From the NCBI RefSeq assembly GCF_010731635.1, contig NZ_AP022583.1, positions 558,001 through 622,000 on the forward strand: 64,000 bases of DNA. Reading direction: 5' to 3'. Numbering within the stretch: the stretch's first letter is position 1; each line of letters opens with the position of its first letter. The notes beneath the pieces are model-generated. The model saw only the letters and a program-made list of their open reading frames with translations, searched no databases and was not told the origin of the DNA. Origin of the DNA: Mycobacterium noviomagense (GTDB lineage: Bacteria > Actinomycetota > Actinomycetes > Mycobacteriales > Mycobacteriaceae). Positions 30,005-39,004 of this stretch are shown one piece after another. Both the position numbers and the translations under genes were made by a program.

Positions 30005-32281
30005 GTGCCTTGGGTAGCCGCGCCGCAGGTATCCGTCGTAGCGCAGGTGACGGGCGCGCTGGAGAGCTCGCAGGTTTCCGGCGCCGCGCTCGTTGGACCC
30101 GACGGCGTCGGCAAGACGACACTGGCCCGCGCCGCCGCCGAGAGGTTCGCTGCACAGCGGCCGTCGACGATCGTCCGGTGGGCGCTGGGCAGCGCGCCCG
30201 AGCGACCGGTCCCCTTCGGCGCCTTCCGGCATCTGGTCCGTCTGGCCCACATCGGGCGACCCGCGGCGCTGCTGCGCGCCGCGCGCGAATCACTCACCAG
30301 CGCGGGCGGCGACCTGCTGCTGGTCGTCGACGACGCGCATGAGTTGGACGCCCTGTCGGCCACGCTGGTGTATCAGCTGGCGTTGAGCGGTTCGGCGCGA
30401 CTTCTGGTCACCGTGCGCTCGGACATCCGGCTGCCCGACGTCGTCACCGCCTTGTGGACCGATCAGCTGCTCAGCCGCATCGAGGTGCAACCCCTGGATG
30501 CCGAGCGGGCAGCGGCGCTGCTGGAGTCGGCGCTGGGTGAACCGCTACCGAAGCCGGTGGCCGAGAAAGTCGTCGGCCGCAGCCAAGGCAACCCGCTGTA
30601 TCTGCGCCACGTCGTCGAGAACGGCGCCCTGGTGCGGGCCGACGACGGCTGGCGCTTCCGCGACGACGAGCGGTTGACGCTGTCCGCCCTGATCGACGGC
30701 CACCTCGGCGCGCTGGCGGAGCCGGCGCGCACCGTGCTGGACTACCTGGCGGTCGCCGAACCACTGTCCCGCGCCGACTTGGCGGCGTTAGCCGGCGAGC
30801 AGGCCGTCGAGGACGCCGCAGCCGTGATCGCCTTCGACGACCAGGAACTGGCGCACCCGGCTCATCCGCTCTACGGCGAACGCGCCCGCGCCGCGCTCGC
30901 AGCGCAGCAAGCCCGATCGCTGCGTGCAGCGGTGGTCGCACAGCTGGCGAAGCATCCGTCCGACCATGTCAGCGACGAACTACGACGGGCAGCGCTAGCG
31001 GTCGACAGCGACACCCCCGGCCCGGTCGCAGATGTCGTGAGTGCGGCGCAGCAGGCGCTGCGGCTTGGCGACCTGGTCCTCGCCGAGCGGTTGGCGCGGG
31101 CAGCGCTGGACCGGTCGGAAGGCCTGGCGGCGCGGCTGGTGTTGGCCTACGCGCTGGCGTGGCAGGGTCAGGGTCGGGAGGCCGGAGCAGTGCTCGCCGC
31201 AGTCGATCCCGACACCCTGACCGACACCGAACTGATGGCCTGGGCGCTGCCACGGGCCGCCAATCAGTTCTGGATGCTGAGCGAGCCGGAGCGCGCCACG
31301 GCGTTCCTGCACACCACCCGTCAGCGGGTCGCGGCGCCAGCCGCCAAGGCCACGCTCGACGCGCTGGCGGCGACCTTCGCGATGAACTCCGGTACCCCGC
31401 TGCGAGCGTTGCGGATGGCGTCCGACGTGCTGGCGTCACCGCACGCTGACGAGGTCGGCGTGGGGTGGGCGGCGTCGACTGCGGCGCTGTGCTCAGCTCG
31501 CACTGCCCGGTTCGACGACGTCGAAGCGCTGGCCGCCCGGGCCGTCGCCGGCGAGCATCCGGGCTTGCTGAGGTTCACCAGCGGCTTCGCCCGGGTCACG
31601 GCGCTGGTGATGGCGGGGCGGCTGGATGCGGCACGCTCACTGGCGCAGCGCTACACCGATTTCGCCGAACTGCAGCAGCCGGGTCGGGCGATCGGCGAGG
31701 TGCTGGTGGCGTACGTGGCGATCGCCCAGGGCGACTTCGACACGGCGGTGACGCTGCTGCGCCCGGCCGCCAGCGAGCTGGCGCGGACGGGTTATTCATG
31801 GGGGCCGCTGTCGTTGATGCTGCTCGCACAGGCGCTGGGCCAGCAGGGTGAACAGGTCGAAGCCGCAAAGGTTTTCAGCCGCGCCGAGTCGCGGCACGGC
31901 CTGAAATCAGCGCTGTTCACACCCGAGCTGGCCTTGGCCAAAGCGTGGTCGAAATCAGCACGTGGTGACCAGACCGCAGCGATCGACGCCGCCCGCGAGG
32001 CGGTGCAGGCCGCTGAACGCGGTGGGCAGTCGGCGATCGCGCTTCGTGCGCTGCAGGACGCGACGCGGCTGGGTGACCTGCGCGCGGTGTATCGAGCCGA
32101 ACGCCTCGCGGTGGAAGTGGACTGCGTGCTGGGCCGACTGACGTTGGCTCATGCCCGCGCGCTGACCGCCGGTGATTCCGCCGCGCTGGCCGACGTGGCC
32201 GCCGGCCTGGCCGAGGTGGGGCTGCATCCAGCGGCAGCCGACGCCGCTGCCCAGGCGCGGCAGGCTCAGCTCGTCAGATAG
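30005..32281 (+). CDS. large STAND-type ATPase (LuxR/MalT-like) without a DNA-binding domain
   Basis: This 758-residue protein has a P-loop ATPase module with Walker [10 protein letters not shown] (31-39) and Walker B LLLVVDD (104-110), a winged-helix-like segment (about 230-300), then about 430 residues of helical TPR-like repeats. MalT/LAL-type regulators have this order plus a C-terminal LuxR HTH, but here the protein ends in [12 protein letters not shown] with no HTH. It covers what I recall as two separate M. tuberculosis genes, Rv1204c (562 aa) and Rv1203c (194 aa), which appear to be halves of this one. The GTG start lacks a good ribosome site. Its 3' end overlaps the convergent dapE by 16 bases. 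Role unknown. Confidence 0.8.
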   Translation: MPWVAAPQVSVVAQVTGALESSQVSGAALVGPDGVGKTTLARAAAERFAAQRPSTIVRWALGSAPERPVPFGAFRHLVRLAHIGRPAALLRAARESLTSAGGDLLLVVDDAHELDALSATLVYQLALSGSARLLVTVRSDIRLPDVVTALWTDQLLSRIEVQPLDAERAAALLESALGEPLPKPVAEKVVGRSQGNPLYLRHVVENGALVRADDGWRFRDDERLTLSALIDGHLGALAEPARTVLDYLAVAEPLSRADLAALAGEQAVEDAAAVIAFDDQELAHPAHPLYGERARAALAAQQARSLRAAVVAQLAKHPSDHVSDELRRAALAVDSDTPGPVADVVSAAQQALRLGDLVLAERLARAALDRSEGLAARLVLAYALAWQGQGREAGAVLAAVDPDTLTDTELMAWALPRAANQFWMLSEPERATAFLHTTRQRVAAPAAKATLDALAATFAMNSGTPLRALRMASDVLASPHADEVGVGWAASTAALCSARTARFDDVEALAARAVAGEHPGLLRFTSGFARVTALVMAGRLDAARSLAQRYTDFAELQQPGRAIGEVLVAYVAIAQGDFDTAVTLLRPAASELARTGYSWGPLSLMLLAQALGQQGEQVEAAKVFSRAESRHGLKSALFTPELALAKAWSKSARGDQTAAIDAAREAVQAAERGGQSAIALRALQDATRLGDLRAVYRAERLAVEVDCVLGRLTLAHARALTAGDSAALADVAAGLAEVGLHPAAADAAAQARQAQLVR

Positions 32282-33330
32282 CGGCGCAACATGTCGGCCG
32301 CGGCGGTGATTTGCTCCACCGGCACCCGCTCGTCCCGCCGGTGCGCCAGGTTGGGGTCGCCGGGCCCGTAGTTGACCGCGGCGATGCCGCGAGCGGCGAA
32401 CCGCGCCACGTCGGTCCACCCGTATTTCGCCCGGACTCGGCCGGCGGCGGCGTCGACCAATGCTTTGGCGGCGGGCTTGGACAATCCGGGCAGTGCGCCG
32501 GCCGCGACATCGGTCTGCTCGATCCGCACGTCGAGCCCGTCGAGGACGTCGTGGACGTGTTGTAACGCCTCGGCCGCCGAGCGATCCGGGGCGAACCGGT
32601 AGTTGACGGTCACCGATGCGGCGTCGGGAATGACGTTGCCGGCGACGCCGCCGTCGATGCGCACCGCCGACAGACCCTCGCGGTACGTGCAGCCGTCGAT
32701 GTCGACACTGCGGGCCTGATAGCCCGCCAGCCGGTCGAGCACAGCGCCCAGTTTGTGAATCGCGTTGTCGCCCAGCCAGGATCGCGCCGAATGGGCCCGG
32801 GTTCCGGTTGCGTGGACGACGACGCGCAGCGTGCCCTGACAGCCCGCCTCGATGTAGCCGGCGGTGGGCTCGCCGAGGATCGCCACGTCGGCGTCCAGCC
32901 AGTCCGGCAACTCGCGTTCGATGCGACCCAAACCGTTTGCCGCTGACTCGATTTCCTCGCAGTCGTAGAACACCAGCGTCAGGTCGTGTGCGGGCACGGG
33001 AACCGTGGCGGCCAGGTGCAGGAAGACGGCGTCACCGGATTTCATGTCGACCGTGCCGCAGCCGTGCAGCAGCTCGCCGTCCCGGCGGCTGGGCAGGTTG
33101 TCGGCCACCGGCACGGTGTCGAGGTGGCCCGCCAGCAGCACTCGTGTCGGCCGGCCGAGATGCGTGCGGGCCAGTACGGCGTTGCCGTAGCGGATGATCT
33201 CGAAGCCTGTCGTCTGCGCACGCAGCGCGGCCTCGACCTCGTCGGCGATGCGCCCCTCGGACCGCGACTCGCTGGGGATGTCGACCAACGCCGCGGTCAG
33301 TTCGACCGGGTCGCCGTGTAGGTCCAGCAC
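32266..33330 (-). CDS. dapE: succinyl-diaminopimelate desuccinylase
   Basis: This 354-residue M20 zinc peptidase is the DAP/lysine pathway enzyme that releases LL-diaminopimelate from its N-succinyl form. The metal ligands are visible as HLD (His69, Asp71), GTVDMKSGD (Asp95), the EE pair Glu125-Glu126 and HR near the C-terminus. The length equals M. tuberculosis DapE (Rv1202). It is divergent from dapD, which acts two steps earlier, and overlaps the end of the STAND gene on the opposite strand. The substrate-binding dimerisation domain (about 175-285) is intact. Confidence 0.95.
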   Translation of the reverse strand: MLDLHGDPVELTAALVDIPSESRSEGRIADEVEAALRAQTTGFEIIRYGNAVLARTHLGRPTRVLLAGHLDTVPVADNLPSRRDGELLHGCGTVDMKSGDAVFLHLAATVPVPAHDLTLVFYDCEEIESAANGLGRIERELPDWLDADVAILGEPTAGYIEAGCQGTLRVVVHATGTRAHSARSWLGDNAIHKLGAVLDRLAGYQARSVDIDGCTYREGLSAVRIDGGVAGNVIPDAASVTVNYRFAPDRSAAEALQHVHDVLDGLDVRIEQTDVAAGALPGLSKPAAKALVDAAAGRVRAKYGWTDVARFAARGIAAVNYGPGDPNLAHRRDERVPVEQITAAADMLRRYLTS

Positions 33331-33361
33331 CAGGCAAGAGTAGCGGGTGGCTCAAGTGGGC

Positions 33362-33419
33362 CGAGCAGACGCAAAAGCTCCTTCTCCGGCGGCGTGTCGG
33401 GGACCTTTGCGTCTGGTCG
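33362..33419. repeat. imperfect palindromic element between dapE and dapD
   Basis: The left arm CGAGCAGACGCAAAAG (33362-33377) pairs with the right arm CTTTGCGTCTGGTCG (33405-33419), with one mismatch and one unpaired base, across a 27-base centre containing GGCGTGTCG. The centre word recurs in the palindrome after dapD. The GACGCAAA word resembles a palindromic motif I remember seeing often in mycobacterial spacers. It lies in the shared dapE/dapD promoter region. Confidence 0.6.
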
Positions 33420-33460
33420 CCGGGCGGGGCCCGGCGAACACGTCTAGCGCAACCAGTAGC

Positions 33461-34417
33461 GTGGAGCGCGTGACTGGAGCTTCGGGTATCGGGCTGGCAA
33501 CGCGGGCCGCCAATGGAACGGTTCTCGACGCCTGGTATCCCGCACCGAAACTGATCCAATCTGGCGGGAGAACCGGCACCATACCGCTGTCGCCGACCGA
33601 GGTTCCCGACGACCTGGCGGCGTTGGTCGGCCGCGACGAGGACCGGGGCACCGAAACAGTAGCGATCCGCACCGTGATCGGCTCGCTGGACGACAAGGCT
33701 TCCGATGCCTATGACGCGTACCTACGGCTGCATCTGTTGTCGCACCGGCTGGTTGCGCCGCACGGGCTGAACACCGACGGCTTCTTCGGCATCTTGACCA
33801 ATGTGGTGTGGACCAACCACGGTCCTTGTGCCGTCGAAGGTTTCGAGGCGGTGCGGGCGCGGCTGCGCCGCCGCGGGCCCGTCGCGGTGTATGGGATCGA
33901 CAAGTTCCCCAGGATGGTCGACTACGTCGTGCCCACGGGGGTGCGTATCGCCGACGCCGACCGGGTCCGGCTGGGCGCTCACCTGGCAGCCGGCACCACC
34001 GTGATGCACGAAGGATTCGTCAACTACAACGCCGGCACGCTGGGCACCTCGATGGTCGAAGGCCGTATCTCGGCGGGCGTAGTGGTCGGCGACGGTTCAG
34101 ACGTCGGGGGCGGCGCCTCGATCATGGGCACGCTGTCTGGTGGTGGCACCGAAATCATTTCGATCGGCAAACGTTGTCTGCTGGGCGCCAATTCGGGGTT
34201 GGGCATCTCGCTGGGTGACGACTGCGTCGTCGAAGCCGGGCTCTACGTCACCGCCGGCACCAAAGTCAGCCTGCCGGACGGCACCGCAGTCAAGGCCCGC
34301 GACCTCTCCGGCGGCAGCAACATGCTGTTTCGCCGCAACTCGCTCACCGGCGCCGTCGAAGTGGTGTCCCGCGACGGTCAAGGAATCGCGCTCAACCAAG
34401 ACCTGCACGCGAACTAG
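33461..34417 (+). CDS. dapD: 2,3,4,5-tetrahydropyridine-2,6-dicarboxylate N-succinyltransferase
   Basis: This 318-residue hexapeptide-repeat enzyme transfers succinate from succinyl-CoA to tetrahydrodipicolinate. The central left-handed beta-helix begins near [18 protein letters not shown] and runs through [16 protein letters not shown] and [19 protein letters not shown]. The actinobacterial form has its own N-terminal domain, as in M. tuberculosis DapD (Rv1201c, 317 residues). GTG 33461 gives a length match; GTG 33470 three codons later is possible. There is no clear ribosome site for the first. It is flanked on both sides by palindromic elements. Confidence 0.95.
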   Translation: MERVTGASGIGLATRAANGTVLDAWYPAPKLIQSGGRTGTIPLSPTEVPDDLAALVGRDEDRGTETVAIRTVIGSLDDKASDAYDAYLRLHLLSHRLVAPHGLNTDGFFGILTNVVWTNHGPCAVEGFEAVRARLRRRGPVAVYGIDKFPRMVDYVVPTGVRIADADRVRLGAHLAAGTTVMHEGFVNYNAGTLGTSMVEGRISAGVVVGDGSDVGGGASIMGTLSGGGTEIISIGKRCLLGANSGLGISLGDDCVVEAGLYVTAGTKVSLPDGTAVKARDLSGGSNMLFRRNSLTGAVEVVSRDGQGIALNQDLHAN

Positions 34418-34422
34418 TCGGC

Positions 34423-34476
34423 GACACTGCGGTTTTGGACGCGACACGCCGCGTGGACGTATAAATCCGCAGAGTC
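34423..34476. repeat. palindromic element after dapD, possible terminator
   Basis: GACACTGCGG (34423-34432) pairs with CCGCAGAGTC (34467-34476) with one mismatch. The interior also has partial pairing (GTTTTGGACG against CGTATAAATC) and contains GCGACACGCCGC, which is the complement of the GGCGTGTCG core seen upstream of dapD. It sits between convergent dapD and VOC genes, so it could end transcription both ways, although no U-tract follows. Confidence 0.45.
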
Positions 34477-34484
34477 ACGCAAGA

Positions 34485-34835
34485 CTAGTCCTCCGCGAGA
34501 ATGCAGAACTCGTTGCCTTCCGGGTCGGCCAGCACCACCCAGCTCGCGTCATCGCCTTGGCCGATGTCGATGCGACGGGCCCCCAGCCCGACCGCCCGGT
34601 CGACTTCGACCTGTTGGTTGTCAGGCCGGAAGTCGAAGTGGATGCGGTTCTTGACGATTCGCTTGTCCGGTACCCGAAGAAAAATCCAGTCCGGCCCGCT
34701 CCCTGCCGGCGGATGCAAAACGACGTCGCCGTCGGAGTCGATCTCGTGCGGCCAGCCCAGTACCGTCGACCACCAGGTGCCCAGCGCGGTCGGGTTTTCC
34801 GCGTCGATGCAGATCTCGTCGAATGTCAGCCCCAT
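34485..34835 (-). CDS. VOC/glyoxalase-like small protein
   Basis: This 116-residue single VOC module has an N-terminal FDEICIDAENPTALGTWWSTVLGW and a C-terminal VVLADPEGNEFCIL, both standard glyoxalase/bleomycin-resistance fold landmarks. The central NRIHFDFRP strand supplies the metal-side histidine. The catalytic ability cannot be read from sequence. It overlaps the fadD36 stop by 10 bases, so both lie on one transcript. I recall no such gene next to fadD36 in M. tuberculosis, where this interval holds Rv1194c and PE/PPE/Esx genes. Confidence 0.85.
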   Translation of the reverse strand: MGLTFDEICIDAENPTALGTWWSTVLGWPHEIDSDGDVVLHPPAGSGPDWIFLRVPDKRIVKNRIHFDFRPDNQQVEVDRAVGLGARRIDIGQGDDASWVVLADPEGNEFCILAED

Positions 34836-36220
34836 GTCAGCAGCTCCTTCTTGAGCACCTTGCCCATGGCGTTGCGCGGCAAGCGGTCCACCACCCGCAC
34901 TTCCCGCGGCCGCTTGTGCACCGAAAGCTGCTGCGCCACATAGTCGATCAGTTCCTGCGGTTGAGCGTCACCGACGACGAACGCGACGATCCGCTGGCCA
35001 AGGTCGTCGTCGGGCAGCCCGACTACGGCGACTTCGTCCACGCCCGGGTGCCCGAGGAGTGCCGCTTCGACTTCTCCGGCGCCGACACGATATCCCCCGG
35101 ATTTGATCAGGTCGACGGACTCACGTCCCACGATGCGGTGCATGCCACCAGAGTCGACGACAGCGACGTCGCCGGTGCGGTACCAGCCATCGTCGCCGAA
35201 GACCTCGGCGGTCGCGTCCGGCCGGTTCAGATAGCCGTCGAACAGCGTGGGGCCGCGGACCTGAAGTCGCGCAATGGTTTCGCCGTCGTAGGGGGCGGGG
35301 CGGCCCTCGTCGTCAACCAGCCGGGTCTCGATACCTTCCAGCGGCAGGCCCACCCAGCCGGCGCGACGCTCACCGTCAGCGCGGGTGGACAGTGTGATCA
35401 GCGATTCGGTACTGCCGTACCGTTCGACGGGCCGGTGGCCGGTGAGCTGCGCGAGCTGGTCGAACACCGCCACCGGCAACGGCGCGCTGCCCGACACCAG
35501 CAACCGCGCGGGCCGTAGCGCCTCGGCGGCCGCCGGGTCGGCCACCACCCGTGACCATACGGTCGGAACACCGAAATACAGCGTCCCACGAGCTGCCGCG
35601 TACGCCTCCGGTGTCGGTTTCCCAGTGTGCACGAAGCGATTTCCCACTCGCAGCGACCCGAGCAAGCCCAACACCAGCCCGTGCACGTGAAATAGCGGCA
35701 GCCCGTGCACCAACACGTCGTCGGCGGTCCACTGCCAGGCCTTCGCCAGCGCATCGAGGTCGGCGGCGATCGCCCGCCGGCTCAACTGCACTCCCTTGGG
35801 CGGACCGGTGGTACCCGAGGTGTAGATCACCAGCGCGATGGAATCGGGCGACGGTTCGGGATAGCGGTGCCACGAGCGGGCGTGCAGTCGCACCGGGATG
35901 TGCGGTAGGCCGTCTGGCTCCTGCGGTACCGGCCCGAGCCACGCCTGGGCACCGGAGTCGGTGAGGATGTGGCGTCGCTCGGCCTGGCCGACATCGGCGG
36001 GAACCGGCACCACGGGAACACCGGCGATCAAGCAGCCGGTGATGGCCAACACGGTCGACGCGCTCGGCGTGGCCAGCACCGCGACCCGGCTGGCGCCCCC
36101 GACCCGCTCGGCCACCGAGGTCGCCGCGCCGACCAAATCGCTGCGGCTCAACGTGACGTCGCCGATCTGCACGACGTCACCCATATCGGTCGCAGCAGAG
36201 GCGAGGGACGTCAGCAGCAC
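34826..36220 (-). CDS. fadD36: fatty acyl-CoA ligase FadD36
   Basis: This 464-residue ANL ligase has the P-loop IYTSGTTGPPKG (about residues 137-148), RYGSTESLITLS as A5, GDVAVVDSGGMHRIVGRESVDLIKSGGYRV as A7-A8 (segments), and C-terminal LPRNAMGKVLKKEL with the catalytic Lys. A GTG at 36220 gives LLTSLAS..., aligning with M. tuberculosis FadD36 (Rv1193, 473 residues). A 501-residue reading that starts further upstream runs into the pseudogene's 5' remnant and is not supported. Acyl substrate unknown; a short size suggests medium or branched chains. Confidence 0.92.
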   Translation of the reverse strand: MLLTSLASAATDMGDVVQIGDVTLSRSDLVGAATSVAERVGGASRVAVLATPSASTVLAITGCLIAGVPVVPVPADVGQAERRHILTDSGAQAWLGPVPQEPDGLPHIPVRLHARSWHRYPEPSPDSIALVIYTSGTTGPPKGVQLSRRAIAADLDALAKAWQWTADDVLVHGLPLFHVHGLVLGLLGSLRVGNRFVHTGKPTPEAYAAARGTLYFGVPTVWSRVVADPAAAEALRPARLLVSGSAPLPVAVFDQLAQLTGHRPVERYGSTESLITLSTRADGERRAGWVGLPLEGIETRLVDDEGRPAPYDGETIARLQVRGPTLFDGYLNRPDATAEVFGDDGWYRTGDVAVVDSGGMHRIVGRESVDLIKSGGYRVGAGEVEAALLGHPGVDEVAVVGLPDDDLGQRIVAFVVGDAQPQELIDYVAQQLSVHKRPREVRVVDRLPRNAMGKVLKKELLTWG

Positions 36221-36260
36221 GGCAGCGAGATTACCCGGCGTACTCGGCGCCTCCGTTTGC

Positions 36261-37473
36261 GTGAGCGGGTCTTCGGGTAGCGGGCTGGCGCGATGGTGGC
36301 ACCTTGGCGCCGACATGCTCTGGCTGCTCAACGGGTTGGTCTTCTACGTGCTTTTGTTCAGCACGGGCCACTGGCGCCATATCGTGCCGACCAGCTGGGA
36401 CGTCTTCCCCAACGCGGCGTCGGTGGCGATCCAGTACTTGTCGCTGGAGTGGCCTAGGGACAACGGATGGGTGGCCTACAACGGGTTGCAGGTGCTGGCG
36501 TACTTCACGGTCGTGTTCATCGCTGCGCCGGCGGCACTGATCACCGGCCCGGGGATGTCCCCCGCGCTGTCGATGCGTCTCACCTGGATCAGCAAGCGGC
36601 TGAGCATCCAGGCCGCGCGCTCCCTGCACTTGCTGGTGCTGGTGTTTTTCATATTCTTCATCATCGTGCACGTCACTTTGGTGTTTGCGACCGAAGCGCA
36701 GCGCAACCTCAATCACATGTTCGCTGCCCGCGACGACACCGGTTGGGTGGGCTTTGGCGTCCTTTGCCTGGCCATGACGGTGACCGCCGTCGGCTGGGTT
36801 GCAGCCACTCCCTTGACTATTCGGCACCCGCGCGTAGTGCAGCGGGTAGGAGACGCGTTGGTCGGTCCCCTGCAGCGAATGCTCGAGCGGATGAATCCGG
36901 AGCCGGGTGCGTTCACCGAAAAGGACATCTCGCCCTACTTCTGGCACAACGGCCGCCTGCCCGACAGCCTCGAGTACAAGGAGCTGGAGAAGAACGGCTT
37001 TCGCGATTGGCAGCTGCGCGTCTACGGTCTGGTCGAAAAGCCAAGGGAGTTCTCGCTGGACGAGCTGAAGGCGCTGCCCTACCACGAACAGATCACGCAG
37101 CACTTCTGTATCCAGGCATGGTCGGGTGTCGCCAAGTGGGGCGGCGTGTCGATGCGAACGATAATGGATATCGTCAAACCGCTGCCTGAAGCGAAGTGGG
37201 TCGCGTTCTATTCGATGGGCCTCGCGCCACCTGCGGCATCTACTACAACGTGCACCCGGTCGAGCAGATGAGCCACCATCTGACGATGCTGGCCTACACC
37301 ATGAACGACGAACCGTTGTCGTACGGTCACGGGGCGCCGCTGCGCCTGTGCACGAATTGCAGCATGGCTTCAAGCAGGTGAAGTGGATCAAAGGCATCGA
37401 GTTTCTTGCCCACTACTCCGAAATCGGCAGCGGCTACGGCGGATACAGCGAAGACCGCCACCAAACGCTGTAA
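36261..37473 (+). pseudogene. cytochrome b561/molybdopterin oxidoreductase, truncated and twice frameshifted
   Basis: The reading frame encodes the end of a diheme cytochrome b561-type domain (LVFYVLLFSTGHWRHIVPTS; four hydrophobic helices to about 36870) followed by a sulfite-oxidase-like molybdopterin domain (DISPYFWHNGRLPDS, then QHFCIQAWSGVAKWGG with the Mo-ligand-like Cys). One base is missing within 37219-37232, where the frame jumps to GIYYNVHPVEQM. A second base is missing at 37352-37353 (AAC became AC), where it jumps to ELQHGFKQVKWIKG, ending at TAA 37471-37473. The first 70-90 residues of family members are also absent next to fadD36. It should not make a functional protein. Confidence 0.85.
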
Positions 37474-37475
37474 CC

Positions 37476-38987
37476 CTAAGGGCGCAGCTCCTTTTTGAGG
37501 ACCTTGCCCGTCGGGCCCATCGGCAACTCGTCGATGACGCGGACCTCGCGCGGGTATTTGTAGGCGGCCAGGCGCTCCTTGCAGTGCGCAATCAGCTCGT
37601 CGGACGTGAGCTTGACGCCCTCTTTGGCCACTACGAAGGCCAGCACCTCCTGGCCGAGCTTCTCGTCCGGTTTGCCGATCACCGCTGCCGCAGCGACGCC
37701 GGGGTGATCGAACAACACTTCCTCGATCTCCCTGGGGTAGACGTTGTAGCCGCCGCGGATAACGAGATCCTTCTTGCGGTCGACGATGAAGAAGTAACCA
37801 TCCTCGTCGCGGTAGGCCAGATCGCCGGTGTGAAACCAGCCGTGGCGGAACGCCTCGGCGGTCGCGTCGGGTTTCTTGTAGTAGCCCTTCATCATGTTGT
37901 GCCCACGGATCACGATCTCGCCCACATGATCTGGGCCAGGAGGCAATTCGTTGTCGTCCTCGTCGACCACCCGCACTTCCACGCCCCAGATCGGTTTGCC
38001 GATCGAAAGCACCTTGCGCTGTTCGGCATTGATGTTAAAGGTCGTGGTCGACGCGGTCTCGGACAAGCCGTATCCCTCGAGGATCACCACACCCGGGAAC
38101 TTCTCCTCGAAGGCGCGGATCACCTCGCCGGGTATCGCGGCGCCGCCGGATACCCCGACCCGCAGCGCGGAGAGGTCATGGCCTTCGGTGTCGGCCTGCA
38201 GCAGCGCGAAATACATTGTGGGAACGCCGGAAAAGATCGTGCAGCGGTGGTGGGCGAGTTCGTCGACTACCGTCTTGGCGTCGAACCGGGGCACCAGAAC
38301 CAGGCTGCCGCCGAAGCGCACCGTCACGTTCAGAACACTGGACAGGCCGAACACGTGGAACATCGGCAGCACCGCCATGCCGATGTCGTCGTCGCGGAAT
38401 TCGAACAGCTCGCCGGCGACGGTGCAGTTCATGAACAGCTGGAAATGAGTCAGCTCGGCGCCCTTGGGTTTTCCGGTGGTGCCCGACGTATAGATGATTA
38501 CTGCGGTATCGTCGGCGTTGGTCGGCTCGATGTCGCCGGTGTCATCGGCGAAGTACAGTTCGTCGAAATGCTTTGTGCCCTCGGGTCGTTGGTCATTGCC
38601 CGGCAGGTTCACCACATAGGTGGGCAGGTCGCCGGCGCCCTTGACCGCTTCCTCGGCGAACGTCTCGAAGGTGATCAGCAGCCGCGAGTCGGAATCGTGC
38701 AGGTGGTAGCTGACTTCCGGGGCGCGCAGCAGCGGGTTGAGCGGCACCATCACCGCGCCTGCTTTGAGGATCGCGAAGTAGGCGAACAAGAACTGCGGCA
38801 GGTTGGGCAATTGGACGGCGACCTTGTCGCCGCGGCCCAACCCGAGGTTGCGCAGGCTGGTGGCGATCCGGCCCGAGATTTCGTCGACCTGGGCGTAGCT
38901 GAAGCTCTGCTCGGCGATGTGGCAGAGCGGCTTGTCCGGGTGAGCGTTGCGGGATTCGCGCAGCATGACGGCGAGGTTGAAGCTCAT
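37476..38987 (-). CDS. long-chain fatty acyl-CoA ligase (FadD-type)
   Basis: This 503-residue ANL ligase is closer to long-chain acyl-CoA/4-coumarate ligases than to FadD36. It has IIYTSGTTGKPKG (about 155-167), GYGLSETAS (A5), TGDLAYRDEDGYFFIVDRKKD (A7-A8) and PTGKVLKKEL at the end. I chose ATG 38987 with AGGAGCGA upstream. It lies 17 bases downstream of the lipase-like gene, so a hydrolase releasing fatty acid and a ligase activating it may work in sequence. I cannot match it to a numbered M. tuberculosis FadD at this locus. Confidence 0.88.
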   Translation of the reverse strand: MSFNLAVMLRESRNAHPDKPLCHIAEQSFSYAQVDEISGRIATSLRNLGLGRGDKVAVQLPNLPQFLFAYFAILKAGAVMVPLNPLLRAPEVSYHLHDSDSRLLITFETFAEEAVKGAGDLPTYVVNLPGNDQRPEGTKHFDELYFADDTGDIEPTNADDTAVIIYTSGTTGKPKGAELTHFQLFMNCTVAGELFEFRDDDIGMAVLPMFHVFGLSSVLNVTVRFGGSLVLVPRFDAKTVVDELAHHRCTIFSGVPTMYFALLQADTEGHDLSALRVGVSGGAAIPGEVIRAFEEKFPGVVILEGYGLSETASTTTFNINAEQRKVLSIGKPIWGVEVRVVDEDDNELPPGPDHVGEIVIRGHNMMKGYYKKPDATAEAFRHGWFHTGDLAYRDEDGYFFIVDRKKDLVIRGGYNVYPREIEEVLFDHPGVAAAAVIGKPDEKLGQEVLAFVVAKEGVKLTSDELIAHCKERLAAYKYPREVRVIDELPMGPTGKVLKKELRP

Positions 38988-39004
38988 CGGTCGCTCCTGT
39001 GCTA

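Noticed and set aside
36221..36331. N-terminal extension of fadD36 (37 more residues)
   Set aside because: The added residues lie over the pseudogene's 5' remnant and do not resemble the FadD36 N-terminus; GTG 36220 aligns instead.
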